A DNA stretch of 64,000 bases from Bradyrhizobium ottawaense (GCF_900099825.1 NZ_LT629693.1:8133001-8197000), one strand, 5' to 3'. Counted from the stretch's first letter, positions 34,357 through 43,942 are shown. The notes: generated from the sequence alone by a model not told the origin. Program-made: numbers and translations.

Positions 34357-35706
34357 ATGTCGTACCGTTCCGGTCATCATTCCGACCACCAGCACCATGA
34401 TCAGAACCGGTTCCCGCCCCGCCGGGCGCCGCAAGCGGCCGTCGCGCAAGCCGCGGCAGCGGGCAATGGCTATGCCATCGTCCACGCCGGCAAGCAGGTC
34501 CGGTTCGGGCCGGTGGTGTTCTGGATCGTCGTCGGCACCATCGTCGTGCTCGGCATGTGGTCGGCCGCAACCGCCACCTATTTCGCGTTTCGCGACGACG
34601 TCCTGACCCGGCTGATCGCCCGCCAGGCCGAGATGCAATACGCCTATGAAGACCGCATCGCCGAACTGCGGTCCAAGGTCGATCGCACCACGAGCCGGCA
34701 ACTGCTGGATCAGGAGCAGTTCGACCAGAAGCTCGATCAGATCATGCGACGCCAGACCGCGCTGGAATCCCGTGCCACTGCGCTCGGTGCGATACCGGAT
34801 ACGGCGGCGACCGGCTCGATCCGGCCGCAGGCCCGTACCGGCGCGGCAGATCAGCCCGCCTCCGGCACGCCAAAGCCCTCCCCGATCAGCGACACCGTGA
34901 TCTTCGTGGCGCCGCCGGATCGCGAAGCCCGCCTCGAATCGCGCGCGCCGGTCACCGCCAAGGCGCAGCCGAATCAGTTCGCCAAGGTCCAGGGCGTCGA
35001 CAACGTCCTCGACCGCCTGCAGACCTCGCTCGATTCGGTCGAGCGGCGTCAGATGGCCGCGCTGAGCGCAGTCGAGGACGGCATGGAATCACGCGTTCGC
35101 CGGATGCGCGGCGTGTTCACCGATCTCGGCCTCGACATGGCGCAACTGGAAGGCGCGACACCGCGCTCCGCCGTCGGCGGCCCGTTCGTGCCGGTGAAAC
35201 TGCCGGCCGACGCCGGCCCGTTCGAACGCCAGCTCTATCGCATCAACACCACCCGCGCCCAGGTCGACCGTCTCAACCGGACGCTGGCGCTGGTGCCGTA
35301 TCGCAAGCCTGTCATCGGCGAGGTCGAGTTCACCTCCGGCTTCGGCGTCCGCAGCGATCCCTTCCTCGGCCGCCCCGCCATGCACACCGGCCTCGATTTC
35401 CGCGCGCAAATGGGCGATCCCGTGCGCGCCACCGCGAACGGCAAGGTCGCGTCATCGGGGTGGGCCGGCGGCTACGGCCGGATGGTCGAGATCGACCACG
35501 GCAACGGGCTCTCGACCCGCTATGGCCATCTGTCGGAAATCAGCGTCAAGGTCGGCGATATCATCAAGATCGGACAGGTGATCGGCGCGGTCGGTTCGAC
35601 CGGCCGTTCCACCGGGCCGCATCTGCATTACGAAACCCGGATCGACGGCGACGCAGTCGATCCGCAGAAGTTCTTGCGCGCCGGTGTGCGGCTCAGCGCG
35701 GGCTGA
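34357..35706 (+). CDS. M23 family metallopeptidase
   Basis: 449 residues. Probable peptidoglycan endopeptidase, or activator of one if catalytically modified. His-rich cytosolic N-terminus (HHSDHQHHDQN), one transmembrane helix (about 56-78), a coiled-coil segment (residues 90-145), then the LytM/M23 domain at about 320-440: SGFGVRSDPFLGRPAMHTGLD with the HxxxD zinc ligands, and HLHYETRIDG with the final His pair. The zinc residues appear intact. ATG 34357 has GGGAG; GTG 34351 is just upstream. Confidence 0.9.
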   Translation: MSYRSGHHSDHQHHDQNRFPPRRAPQAAVAQAAAAGNGYAIVHAGKQVRFGPVVFWIVVGTIVVLGMWSAATATYFAFRDDVLTRLIARQAEMQYAYEDRIAELRSKVDRTTSRQLLDQEQFDQKLDQIMRRQTALESRATALGAIPDTAATGSIRPQARTGAADQPASGTPKPSPISDTVIFVAPPDREARLESRAPVTAKAQPNQFAKVQGVDNVLDRLQTSLDSVERRQMAALSAVEDGMESRVRRMRGVFTDLGLDMAQLEGATPRSAVGGPFVPVKLPADAGPFERQLYRINTTRAQVDRLNRTLALVPYRKPVIGEVEFTSGFGVRSDPFLGRPAMHTGLDFRAQMGDPVRATANGKVASSGWAGGYGRMVEIDHGNGLSTRYGHLSEISVKVGDIIKIGQVIGAVGSTGRSTGPHLHYETRIDGDAVDPQKFLRAGVRLSAG

Positions 35707-35831
35707 AACGTACCGCCCAAAGCATGACGGGTTCGGGGCCTGACACAAAATCGCGAAAACAACCCCATGCAAAGTAGAATAGCACGCGAAAAAAGGCCCG
35801 CGTCGCGCCCCCTACCTGATCGCATCCCGCT

Positions 35832-35932
35832 CTAGAGTCCCGTTCCGTAGAATCGGAACGGGACTCTAGATTCTTGATTTGACGCGTTTTCGTGACGCGA
35901 ACCGGTTTCCACTTCGCTGGAAAACGCTCTAG
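35832..35932. repeat. Composite palindromic repeat, family P3, short copy
   Basis: First part: a near-perfect hairpin CTAGAGTCCCGTTCC-GTAGAATC-GGAACGGGACTCTAG (35832-35869). Second part: TTGATTTGACGCGTTTTCG and, to 35932, GGTTTCCACTTCGCTGGAAAACGCTCTAG. It starts and ends in CTAG. The terminal CTA (35929-35931) is the stop codon of the binding-protein gene read on the minus strand. Confidence 0.85.
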
Positions 35933-37164
35933 CGGGTCGCTTCGTGCCCGACTTCACCGGTGATGACGTCGCCGAACAGCTCCCAGGCCTCGCCGTTGAA
36001 TTTCATCAACTGCATCTGCTCGATCGGGAAGTAATCGTCGGCTGACGTGTTGACCATGATGCCCGGCAGCATCAGCTCCGAGTGGAAATTCTTCAGGCTG
36101 GCCGCCTGCTTCATGACGTTCTCGCGCGTCAGGTTGTCGCCGCACTGCTTGAGGACCTGCATCATCGCTTCCGCCTGGACATAGCCATAGAGGTTGTTGG
36201 CATTGGCCTTGTCGCCATCGGGATAATACTTGTCCATGAACGCGCGCCAGTTCACCACGGCCGGGTCCTTGTCCCAGGTCGGGTCGGTCGGGTCCTTCAG
36301 ATAGGCCGTCGAAATGATCCCCTTGGAATATTCGAGCCCGGCCGGCTTCAGCACCGACGCCACGGAGGTCGCGGTGTTGGCGAGGAAGAACTTCGGCTTC
36401 CAGTTGAGTTCGCCGACCTTGCGAATCGCCTGTGCCGATCCCTTGGGTGCAGCCCAGGAGAAGAAGATATCGGCGCCGGAATCGTGCAGTGCCACGATCT
36501 GCGAATCGATTGAGGGATCGCTCACCTCATAGGATTTGTCCGCAATGATCATGTTGGCCTTGTCGCCGAGCCCATCCTTGAGGCCCTTGAACTGGTCCTT
36601 GCCGGCGTCGTCGTTCTGCCAGAGCACTGCAATCTTGCTGTTGGGGAATTTATCCCGAATGTATTGCGCGTAGATCCGTCCCTCGCTCTGGTAATTGGGC
36701 TGAAAACCCATGGTCCAGGGGAAGTTCTTGGGATCGCCGAACTTGGTGCCGCCCGAGGCCACGAACAGCTGCGGCACCTTCTTGGCGTTCATGTACTTCA
36801 TGATCGCCGAATTCGACGGCGTGCCGAGCGGCTGGAAAATCAAAAGCACCTCGTCGCTCTCGACCAGCTTGCGCGCCTGCTCGATCGCCTTCGGCGGGCT
36901 GTACCCGTCGTCGTAGGAGATGAAATCGATCTTGCGGCCGTTGATCCCGCCCTTGTCGTTGATCATCTTGAAGAAGGCGGCTTCGGTCTTGCCGATCACG
37001 CCATACGACGACGCCGGACCGCTATAGGGCATGATATTGCCGATCTTGATCTCGGTATCGGTGGCGCCGGCATCGTATTTCTTCTGCGCGCTGGCTGAGG
37101 TCGCGACCACAGCGGCGACGGCGAACGCCGTCAGGGCCAACAGATTTCTTGAGCGAACCGGCAT
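35929..37164 (-). CDS. ABC transporter substrate-binding protein, LivK type
   Basis: 411 residues. Periplasmic binding protein with a Sec signal peptide (MPVRSRNLLALTAFAVAAVV ... SASA). The type I fold of the HAAT family is visible: IKIGNIMPYSGPASSYGVIG, GGINGRKIDFISYDDGYSP, PKAIEQARKLVESDEV. These usually bind branched-chain amino acids or aromatic acids. No permease or ATPase gene is adjacent, so it is an orphan in this window. ATG 37164 has GGGAGAA; the start at 37179 is less likely. The stop codon is in repeat P3. Confidence 0.9.
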   Translation of the reverse strand: MPVRSRNLLALTAFAVAAVVATSASAQKKYDAGATDTEIKIGNIMPYSGPASSYGVIGKTEAAFFKMINDKGGINGRKIDFISYDDGYSPPKAIEQARKLVESDEVLLIFQPLGTPSNSAIMKYMNAKKVPQLFVASGGTKFGDPKNFPWTMGFQPNYQSEGRIYAQYIRDKFPNSKIAVLWQNDDAGKDQFKGLKDGLGDKANMIIADKSYEVSDPSIDSQIVALHDSGADIFFSWAAPKGSAQAIRKVGELNWKPKFFLANTATSVASVLKPAGLEYSKGIISTAYLKDPTDPTWDKDPAVVNWRAFMDKYYPDGDKANANNLYGYVQAEAMMQVLKQCGDNLTRENVMKQAASLKNFHSELMLPGIMVNTSADDYFPIEQMQLMKFNGEAWELFGDVITGEVGHEATR

Positions 37165-37325
37165 CGTCTTCTCCCGCATGTTTTATTTGATCCAAGTGTC
37201 GCAAGTAGCACGCCCGCTGGCAAGCATGTGGTTATTCCGCCCAATGAAACAGCATTGTTGCCTGACGTGAATTGTGATTGATCTGGGATCGCGACGTTAC
37301 GTCCTTTTGATTGCAAGGCCCGCGG

Positions 37326-39479
37326 TTGGAACTGAACACACGAATTGGTCCGCGACATCCAAGGCTCGCCGCCGCGGGATTCCGCGCCACGCGCTGGCTG
37401 GCGGCGAAGACGATGGGGGCGGCGGGCTTCCATCAACTCGGCTCGGCATTTGCCGATGCGCGCATTGCCGCCGTCCGCGAAAAACTCAAGCGCGGCGAAA
37501 CCGTCTATCTCGCGGGCCTCGGCGCCCCCGGCACGCATAATTCCGGCGTGGCACTGGTCGAAGTGACTCAGGCGCGCGGCCCTCGTTTGATCGTCAACAA
37601 CGAGGAAGAGCGGTTTTCCGGCAACAAGCACACGACAGAATATCCGCGGGCATCGATCGACGCGATGGTATCAGCCTTGCGTGGCATCGGCCGCGACATC
37701 GGCGACATCGACGCCTGGCTGACCAGTTGGGATTATCCGACGCTGGCAGGCACGCTGGCGCGCTCGGTGCTCGAGGAACTGCCGCAGAGCCTGAAACTGC
37801 TCCGCACCACGGAGGCCGCCGGCTTCGAGAGCCGCCGCCTCGAGCAGATGACCCGGACGCCGAAAATTCTGGCGCGTCAGCTTGGTCTCTCCGAGCGCGT
37901 GCCGCTGATCTGCCTGCCGCACCACGACAACCACGCGTGGTTTTCCTATGCCGCCTCGCCGTTCGCCGATGACGGCGAACCGGTTGCGATTGCGGTGCTC
38001 GACGGCACCGGCGACCAGGGCTCGATCTCGCTCTACGTCGTCGAGAACGGCGCGATGCGAAAACTCTATTGCAACGACAGCATGTTCGATTCCCTCGGCG
38101 CGTTCTACAGCGTGATCTCGTCGACGCAGGGCGGCTGGACCTGGCTTTCCAGCGAGGGGCGTTACATGGGCGCCGCCGCCTGGGGCGACATGAGCCGCGC
38201 CAGCAATCCGTATTATGCGCGGCTCCGCGACGTCCTGCAGTTCGGCGATGCGGGCGAAATCCGCATCAACCGGGCGATGGCCAACTGGTATTGCGACCCG
38301 TTCGATCACCCCTACAAGCCAGCTTTGTCTGATATCCTCGGCGAACCGCTCCGGCCCGATCAGCTCTGGAATCCCGACGCGGTGCTACGCGTCGAGGATA
38401 TCCACCACCGTCCCGATACCAGGGATCGCCTCGACAAGGCAGCCGCGACGCAACTGGTGTTCGAGGATGCGATGATCCATGTCACGGACCATCTGTTGCG
38501 CGTCACCGGCGCCAGCCGTCTGGTGCTGACCGGCGGCGTGGCGCTGAACGCGATCGGCAATATGCGGCTGCTCGAGCATTTCGACGAAGCATGGTTCGCC
38601 AAAACGCAGCAACGCGAGGCGCGTCTGCATCTCTGGGTGCCGCCGGTGCCCGGCGATCCCGGCGTTACCATCGGCGCCGCCTGGCTGTTCGCGCATTTGG
38701 CAGGCGCCCCGCGCGGCGCGCCGATGACGCATGCATTCCATTGCGGTTTGCCGCCGTCGTCCGACGACATCGCCAGCGCGCTCGCCGCCGATGACATTGC
38801 TTCTGAGCGCATCGGCGACGTCGCCACGCCGCAAGGCCGCGATGAGATCGCCGATCTGATGGCATTCATGGTCGCGCAGGGCGGCGTGATCGCGCTCTAT
38901 CAGGGCGCCGCCGAAACCGGCCCGCGCGCGCTCGGCCACCGCTCGATCCTCGCCAATCCCTGCGACGCCGAGGTGCGCGAGCGGCTCAACGAGCGCGTCA
39001 AATACCGCGAGGCGATCCGGCCGCTGGCGCCGATGGCGACATTGGAAGCGGCACAGCAATATTTCGAATTGCTGCCGGGCGCGTCGGACGCCGACTACAA
39101 CGCCTACAATTACATGGTGCTGACGGCGCAGTCGAAGCCGCATGCGCGCGACAAGATTCCGGCGGTGATTCATGCCGACGGCACCGGCCGCATCCAGATC
39201 GTGCGCGAAGACGACGATCCCCTCACCTACGCCTACCTGAAGGCGCTCGGCCGCCATATCGGCGTGGAATTGTCCGTCAACACCTCCTTCAATGTCGCGG
39301 GCCCGATCGCCCAGACGCCGCAACAGGCGACCGACACGCTGCGCCGCTCCAAGGGACTCGACGTGGTGCTGCTGGTCGCCAACGACGGCGCGGTGTTTGC
39401 GGCGTGGCACGGTGGGATGCGCGACAGCGGCCGGTTCACCGGTTGGTACGCGGCGTGGAAATCGGGCCGCTCCAGCTAG
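37326..39479 (+). CDS. Carbamoyltransferase of the NodU/CmcH family
   Basis: About 717 residues. Transfers carbamoyl from carbamoyl phosphate to a hydroxyl on a sugar or antibiotic. Two-domain signature: N-terminal kinase-like fold (APGTHNSGVALVEV, EEERFSGNKHTTEYPRAS, PLICLPHHDNHAWFSYAASP, VAIAVLDGTGDQGS) and C-terminal YrdC-like fold (ALYQGAAETGPRALGHRSIL, VNTSFNVAGPIAQTP). It is clearly not the Nod-factor gene by context: no nod genes are near. The start is uncertain: TTG 37326 with AAGG upstream, TTG 37311, or ATG 37413. Confidence 0.87.
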   Translation: MELNTRIGPRHPRLAAAGFRATRWLAAKTMGAAGFHQLGSAFADARIAAVREKLKRGETVYLAGLGAPGTHNSGVALVEVTQARGPRLIVNNEEERFSGNKHTTEYPRASIDAMVSALRGIGRDIGDIDAWLTSWDYPTLAGTLARSVLEELPQSLKLLRTTEAAGFESRRLEQMTRTPKILARQLGLSERVPLICLPHHDNHAWFSYAASPFADDGEPVAIAVLDGTGDQGSISLYVVENGAMRKLYCNDSMFDSLGAFYSVISSTQGGWTWLSSEGRYMGAAAWGDMSRASNPYYARLRDVLQFGDAGEIRINRAMANWYCDPFDHPYKPALSDILGEPLRPDQLWNPDAVLRVEDIHHRPDTRDRLDKAAATQLVFEDAMIHVTDHLLRVTGASRLVLTGGVALNAIGNMRLLEHFDEAWFAKTQQREARLHLWVPPVPGDPGVTIGAAWLFAHLAGAPRGAPMTHAFHCGLPPSSDDIASALAADDIASERIGDVATPQGRDEIADLMAFMVAQGGVIALYQGAAETGPRALGHRSILANPCDAEVRERLNERVKYREAIRPLAPMATLEAAQQYFELLPGASDADYNAYNYMVLTAQSKPHARDKIPAVIHADGTGRIQIVREDDDPLTYAYLKALGRHIGVELSVNTSFNVAGPIAQTPQQATDTLRRSKGLDVVLLVANDGAVFAAWHGGMRDSGRFTGWYAAWKSGRSS

Positions 39480-39599
39480 GGCGTGTACTCACAAATCGAG
39501 GTTGGTGAGCGAACTCAATTCATGTCGGCTATCCGGCGTACTGCAGGTAGAGTCGAAGTGTGACGCGGTAGTTTTAGGTTCGAACATATCTGTTTCCGC
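39480..39599. other. Non-coding stretch after the carbamoyltransferase gene
   Basis: 120 bp between the carbamoyltransferase stop and the group II intron. It holds no open frame and no recognised element; it appears to be the exon-side border of the insertion. TTAGGTTCGAAC at 39575-39586 resembles a tRNA T-loop but has no acceptor stem. Confidence 0.4.
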
Positions 39600-39661
39600 C
39601 CCTTTCGTTTGGCGGTGCCTTACTGGTTCGACCATGGCCCCGTTTTCACACTCCGCTCATC

Positions 39662-39695
39662 GAACCGGACAGGCGGATTTCCCGCATCCGGCTCT
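39662..39695 (-). ncRNA. Group II intron domain V
   Basis: On the minus strand, a 34-nt hairpin: GAGCCGGATGCGG, a GAAA loop region, TCCGC and a closing TCCGGTTC. It keeps the AGC catalytic triad (GAGCC) and the 34-nt length of the canonical active-site helix. It sits 11 bp downstream of the RT stop codon. This is the strongest single proof of the intron. Confidence 0.88.
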
Positions 39696-39706
39696 CGGAC
39701 AAAACG

Positions 39707-41038
39707 TCACGCCTTCACCCACGGCACGTCGTGCCCAAGCATGCTCAGCCGTACGAGCCCGAAGTGCCCGTAGAGATGCGGGAGTGGATAGGTCCCGCCC
39801 TTGCGTCGCCTGACCTTGTGCTTGATGCGCAACCACCGGCGCAACCGCATCGCGGTGTAGCTATCGAGTGCCCGATACGCCTTGCTGACAGTGCCTACTT
39901 GGAAGTAGTTCGACCATCCGCGCAGCGTGCGGTTCACCTTGCCCACCAGCTTTGTGGTTTCTTGCCATGTCCCCGTTCGGTCTGTCAGTGCGTGGATTTT
40001 CTCAACCATGCGCTTGATGCTTTTCTTCGATGGCCGGTATCCCAGGCGCGCCTGGCCGGTTCTCTCTGAGAACATCCGTCCGAACGTGTAGCCCAAGAAG
40101 TCGAACTCACCTTCCGGAACCCTGCAGATTCGTGTCTTCTCCTCGTTGACCGTGAGCTTCAGCTTGCTCATGATCTTGCGCAGTTGCTGCAAGGCTTCTT
40201 CGGCTTTGCCTCTCCGACACAGGATCACGAGATCGTCGGCGTAGGTCACGATACGAGAGCCGAGGCTTTGCTCCAACCCGAGCATATTCCATCCCAGCAC
40301 AAACCGGCGCATGTAAATATTCGCCAGTAGTGGGGAGATGGGTGACCCTTGCGGGATGCCTCGCCGGTTGTCCCGGGCTTCGGTCGTGCGTGTCTTCCTT
40401 CCTCGATCATCGGTTTCTTCTACGGGGCATTCCAGCCACATCTTGATCAGATGCAGCACGCGCCGATCAACAATCCGGCGCGCTACCGACTTTAGTAGTT
40501 CGGCATGGGGGATGCTCCCGAAGTAGTCCGCGAGGTCGGCGTCAACGACTTCCGGATGGCCTCGGAACAGCAGCCGGTCCACCTCAATTACCGCCTGCTG
40601 GGCATTTCGCCCAGGACGGTACGCGTACTGTTCGGGTGGAAGGTCGGCTTCGAAGATCGGTTCCAGCACCAGCATCGCTGCCGTCATGCAGACCCGATCC
40701 CGCACGGTCGAGATGCCCAGCGGCCTGAGCTTGCCGTTGGCCTTCGGGATGAACACTCTTCTGATAGGATCCGGTCGGTAGCTTTCCTCCCGGAGCGCAA
40801 GCGCCAGTTCGCCAAGCCATCGCCCTACGCCATACGCATCGATATCCGCAAAGTCTTGACCGTCCACACCCGGTGCGCCCTTGTTGGAGCGGCACTGGGC
40901 ATAGGCATGGGCCAGAATGTCCTCGCGGCTGATCTTGTCGTACAGGGCATAGAACCGATAGCCGGCTTCTGCCTTCGCTTTCGCGTGCAACGCCTTCTGC
41001 AGTTTCTGAACAGTTTTCGGAGTTGATAGGTTACCCAA
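39707..41038 (-). CDS. ltrA: Group II intron reverse transcriptase/maturase
   Basis: 443 residues. Helps splicing and copies the intron into DNA. RT motifs: [19 protein letters not shown] (RT1-2), [26 protein letters not shown] (RT3), [17 protein letters not shown] (RT4) and the catalytic YADDLVILC (RT5). The maturase X domain follows ([35 protein letters not shown]). There is no C-terminal HNH endonuclease, so mobility would use nicked or single-stranded targets. No frameshift or missing motif; it looks intact. Confidence 0.95.
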   Translation of the reverse strand: MGNLSTPKTVQKLQKALHAKAKAEAGYRFYALYDKISREDILAHAYAQCRSNKGAPGVDGQDFADIDAYGVGRWLGELALALREESYRPDPIRRVFIPKANGKLRPLGISTVRDRVCMTAAMLVLEPIFEADLPPEQYAYRPGRNAQQAVIEVDRLLFRGHPEVVDADLADYFGSIPHAELLKSVARRIVDRRVLHLIKMWLECPVEETDDRGRKTRTTEARDNRRGIPQGSPISPLLANIYMRRFVLGWNMLGLEQSLGSRIVTYADDLVILCRRGKAEEALQQLRKIMSKLKLTVNEEKTRICRVPEGEFDFLGYTFGRMFSERTGQARLGYRPSKKSIKRMVEKIHALTDRTGTWQETTKLVGKVNRTLRGWSNYFQVGTVSKAYRALDSYTAMRLRRWLRIKHKVRRRKGGTYPLPHLYGHFGLVRLSMLGHDVPWVKA

Positions 41039-41531
41039 TCTCCAAATCCCTCACTACTTGTTGCGTCTGTCTTGAACTGAGGTCCCTTCCCTCCACCGGC
41101 GTTACCCGGCTTCAGCGGTACTGCGAACCTCTCCGCCACCCCAAGGCGCCCGACCTGTCCCTCGCGGGCGTTCGGTTGGTCATCGCTGGCCACGCCATGG
41201 GGCTTCCCGTGTTGCGTACGCTTTCCTTGTGTACATGCCGTCGCCACTACCCCGGCGCAGCGGCTGGGAGTATTAATTCGCTCTTGCACCCAACCGTATC
41301 AGCCTTCCCCGAAAGAGTGGTCGGGTCGGCCTGCGCATCGTCCTTTTCGAGGTTTGCTCGGCGTTTACTCGCGTTACGGCCTGCACACTCGCGCTGTCAC
41401 CAATTCGTGACACGCATACCGAAGGCTTCAGCCACTTTGTTACCTCCATGACTGCTCCGGTTGCTTCCGGCTGGAGCGGTTGCCGGGTGGGACTTACACC
41501 CACTGGAAAGCGCCGCCTTTCCACGGCGCAC

Positions 41532-41774
41532 ACTCAAGTCGGACATCGCCTCAGGTTCGAAAAGTGCCAATAGGCGACATGGCGCGATTAGCTGGAAATG
41601 AAATGAGGCCGCCAAATGAGGCGACCTAATGAGAGGATCGCATTATGTCGCTACGGCGTTTGGATGCTTGTCAGTCATCGCCGCGGCCTCGTCTCACCGT
41701 TGCGCAGGCTAAAAGCCGACGACGTTCGCTTCCGCTGGTCGGATAATCTGGTCAATTTTTATGGTCTCATAGCA
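41532..41774. other. Non-coding stretch upstream of the intron
   Basis: 243 bp holding the 5' exon side of the group II intron. No gene is supported. A short imperfect direct repeat of AAATGAGGC units runs near 41596-41640. The exon side next to the intron (read on the minus strand, TTGGCACTTTTCGAACCTGA then GGCGATGTCCGACTTGA) may be a relic of a repeated rhizobial sequence; this is from memory and unproven. Confidence 0.4.
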
Positions 41775-42011
41775 TCATTCAGTCGGCGACAATTCCAGCA
41801 ACTTCTTTTCCGCAGCGTCGTACACCTTGACTTGGAGCATCGGAAACTCGGCTTTGAGATCCCTCGCCCTTTTCTGCGCCGCTTCAAGTGTTGGAAATAC
41901 CGTCTTCATCCGGCCATCGACTTCCAAGCCAAAGCCCTCGGTCATCACAAGGTCAGCGCGTGTGATGTTGCGGGGTTGCGGCTCGTCCGGTATCGTCAGA
42001 GGCTTTTTCAT
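41775..42011 (-). CDS. Small conserved hypothetical protein
   Basis: 78 residues. Begins MKKPLTIPDEPQPRNITRAD; the middle holds a strand-helix unit (FGLEVDGRMKTVFPTLEAAQ) and a charged C-terminus. No catalytic residues and no membrane segment. AAGGAG precedes the ATG at ideal spacing, which supports it as a real gene. Lower GC codon use than the core genome. Function unknown. Confidence 0.6.
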   Translation of the reverse strand: MKKPLTIPDEPQPRNITRADLVMTEGFGLEVDGRMKTVFPTLEAAQKRARDLKAEFPMLQVKVYDAAEKKLLELSPTE

Positions 42012-42040
42012 GGCAACTCCTTGGGTTGCCCCCTCCCTAT

Positions 42041-42244
42041 CTAATCACTGCCCTCCTCGATAGAAGAGCAACGCCTTTCGCGAGATTTTCCTGGTCGTTC
42101 AATTTTCGACTTTTTCAACTCCTGTATGTTCGGCAATGCCGCGAATTGCCGAAGTCCAGAAAGACCGCAAACCAAGGCCGCCACTAGAGATGGATCTTTC
42201 GCCGTAGCCGCTCCTAATTGTTTTTGACGGGTTAAGCCACTCAC
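42041..42244 (-). CDS. Possible small hypothetical protein
   Basis: 67 codons from a GTG start with weak initiation support. The sequence starts MSGLTRQKQLGAATAKDPSL and ends in a basic, Ser/Glu-rich tail. No domain was recognised. It sits 29 bp upstream of the next minus-strand gene. The lack of a good ribosome site keeps confidence low. Confidence 0.3.
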   Translation of the reverse strand: MSGLTRQKQLGAATAKDPSLVAALVCGLSGLRQFAALPNIQELKKSKIERPGKSRERRCSSIEEGSD

Positions 42245-42260
42245 GCCGACATCAAGCGCC

Positions 42261-42422
42261 TTAGTTCTTTCTGGGCAGCGGTTCGTTCGCTACTTCCTCC
42301 GCCAGTAGCTTTAAAAGCTTCTCCTGCCGCGCGCGAGCTTTCGCTGCCGCCGCCTCCGATGCAGCCACGAGACTGCGATAGAGCTTAAGGTTTTGCTGGC
42401 GAATGAAAAATTGATGTTCCAT
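42261..42422 (-). CDS. Small helical hypothetical protein
   Basis: 53 residues: MEHQFFIRQQNLKLYRSLVA followed by an Ala/Lys/Glu-rich helix. ATG 42422 is behind a strong AGAGGAGGT ribosome site, so the gene is probably real. The sequence reads as one long amphipathic helix. Function unknown. Confidence 0.6.
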   Translation of the reverse strand: MEHQFFIRQQNLKLYRSLVAASEAAAAKARARQEKLLKLLAEEVANEPLPRKN

Positions 42423-42554
42423 AGCTACCTCCTCTGAGGGCATGGACCGAAGCGCATCGTGCGCTTAAGAATGGAGAATGGGAAGTGTCGCGCACGTATT
42501 GTCTGCCGGAACGATCGAGGAAGACGACGACAAGCTGGGGAAGCCCTCACCAAC

Positions 42555-42911
42555 ATGGAACTAACATCGCTCAAGCGGTTAGTTGGGCGGCAAGCAGTCA
42601 TCAAGACGGGCACAGGCCGGGATGCCGTCTGGCTTGCCTACGCTTACGGCGTTGTAAATACGGTCAGCCTTTGCGCCGAGCACGGACAAGAGACTTTTCA
42701 TGCAATTCCCGTCGAAGCGAGCAGTTCGTTTCCATTAGCGTTGCGGATCTCTTTGTTAGCCGCCGCTCTGCTAGCCGCTCTGGTTTGGATTTTGCGTCTG
42801 TTGGCTAGGCGTCTGATGCGGGTTCTGGCCGGACTTAGCGGATTAATCGCCCTGTCGATTCTGCTGACCATACTTGTTGGGATCATTCTGTTTGTCATCC
42901 CGTCTCCTTAA
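42555..42911 (+). CDS. Chimeric small ORF with a membrane C-terminus
   Basis: 118 codons. The N-terminal third contains a fragment of the NDUFA9-like protein encoded at 45718-46641 (AYGVVNTVSLCAEHGQETFH against AYGVVNAVSLYVEHGEETFH); the C-terminal half is two predicted transmembrane helices (LALRISLLAAALLAALVWIL, LIALSILLTILVGIILFVI) that have no counterpart there. No ribosome site is obvious. Either a new small membrane protein made by recombination or only an open frame in decaying DNA. Confidence 0.35.
   Translation: MELTSLKRLVGRQAVIKTGTGRDAVWLAYAYGVVNTVSLCAEHGQETFHAIPVEASSSFPLALRISLLAAALLAALVWILRLLARRLMRVLAGLSGLIALSILLTILVGIILFVIPSP
42622..42722 (+). pseudogene. Relic fragment of an NDUFA9-like gene
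   Basis: 42645-42718 matches 45940-46013, part of the intact gene 3.3 kb downstream, at 62 of 74 positions in the same orientation and frame. Nothing else of the gene's first or last part is seen, so it is a decayed partial duplicate or the remnant of a second copy. Confidence 0.65.
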
Positions 42912-42924
42912 TGGTCGGGAACAT

Positions 42925-43161
42925 ATGACAACCGAGCATACGGAGGTTCGTTCCGGCAAATCAAAAAGAAAGCCGTTCAGTTCAGATGTGGCAGACCACT
43001 TGCTGATTATCGCGACCTTTGCCTTCAGTTACCCCCTCGTGCTAAGCGACACGTCCAACATATGCATATGCGCTTTTACTGTTTTCGCACCCGGAGTGCG
43101 ATTCAATGCCTTTGCGATTTTCGTAGCGCCGGCTTTTTGCGTTGTTAGAGGCTTTAGTTGA
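42925..43161 (+). CDS. Possible small membrane protein
   Basis: 78 codons from ATG 42925: a hydrophilic N-terminus (MTTEHTEVRSGKSKRKPFSS) followed by two hydrophobic segments (LLIIATFAFSYPLVL and a second near FAIFVAPAFCVV). No family was recognised. Weak ribosome site. Could be a chance open frame. Confidence 0.3.
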   Translation: MTTEHTEVRSGKSKRKPFSSDVADHLLIIATFAFSYPLVLSDTSNICICAFTVFAPGVRFNAFAIFVAPAFCVVRGFS

Positions 43162-43942
43162 CCGATATCTGTTGCGGTCCAAGCGGGAACTTCGTTTTCC
43201 GTAGCCAACCCAGCATCGCCCGTTCACCTCTCGCGCCTAGCCGGGTCTTTTGTGTGATCGTCCCGCCGTCATCCAGATTATTTGGAGGCTGAAACCGCTC
43301 TTGGGCAACTATCTCACGCAGTAAGCCTGTTAGGAACGCTGTCCAAATTAGGCGCGACGCCGCCACCAACTGCGCGCGACACCAACGCTTGCTGGGCTAC
43401 GACATCGCATTCAATTGCTTTCAGGAAGTTCCGATGCTCCTGGTGTTGAGCGTTCACCCTTCCCGGCAGCAGGCGAAAGCTCTTCACTCCTTGAATAGGT
43501 CGGCGCTGATGTTGCATGGTTTTGTTACTTACATCTCGTTGCGGCAGTTGCGGCCTTCTTAGGCACGATCATGAAGAGATGGCACCATAAAGAGATGGCG
43601 CACGTTTTATGGCAGCAGCGCTGTCTTGAAGTCGCCTCGCGACTGCACCATGTTGGAGTCGTCGATGAGACGCGTAGGACTTATCGACGTCACGGCAGGT
43701 AACGCGACGCGCTCCGGCGCATCGCAACGTTCCGCCACGCGACGCTGCGCGTCGCACCACATCGCTACGCAACGCTTGAGCCGCTGGGGTAGCCCGGCGG
43801 CTCGCGCGCGTATAGCGCGGACGGTCTCCCCAATCGCCTGTGGCTCCGAGACGCCTACCGCAGCCAGCCGGAGGTTGAAACCGAGGAGATCTGACAACGA
43901 GGGCGCGAGCTAGTCCCGCGCCGCCCGACCCGCCGGCGGGCC
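43162..43942. other. Gene-poor accessory stretch
   Basis: 781 bp with no supported gene. Open frames on both strands (for example minus 43314-43517 and minus 43607-43897, plus 43626-43913) overlap each other and lack ribosome sites. 43695-43770 is rich in short CGCAACG/GCGACGC units, which open frames artificially. The 3' end (43921-43942) forms a GC hairpin just past the next gene's stop. Confidence 0.5.

Larger units (their letters stand above)
39600..41531 (-). mobile_element. Group II intron with reverse transcriptase
   Basis: A minus-strand self-splicing retroelement about 1.9 kb long. The 5' end is read as GTGCGCCGTGG starting at 41531 (GTGTG at 41533 is an alternative), matching the GUGYG rule. 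Domains I-IV run down to the RT gene, which sits in domain IV, and domain V (39662-39695) is canonical. The 3' end after domain V is approximate because domain VI is not clear, so 39600 is a rough limit. It lies in a non-coding region between the carbamoyltransferase and a small gene. Confidence 0.85.

Noticed and set aside
39575..39586. TTAGGTTCGAAC as a possible tRNA remnant
   Set aside because: Only a T-loop-like match; no acceptor or anticodon stem fits around it.
43607..43913. Two overlapping opposite-strand open frames
   Set aside because: Created by repeated CGCAACG/GCGACGC units; neither has a ribosome site or recognisable motif.
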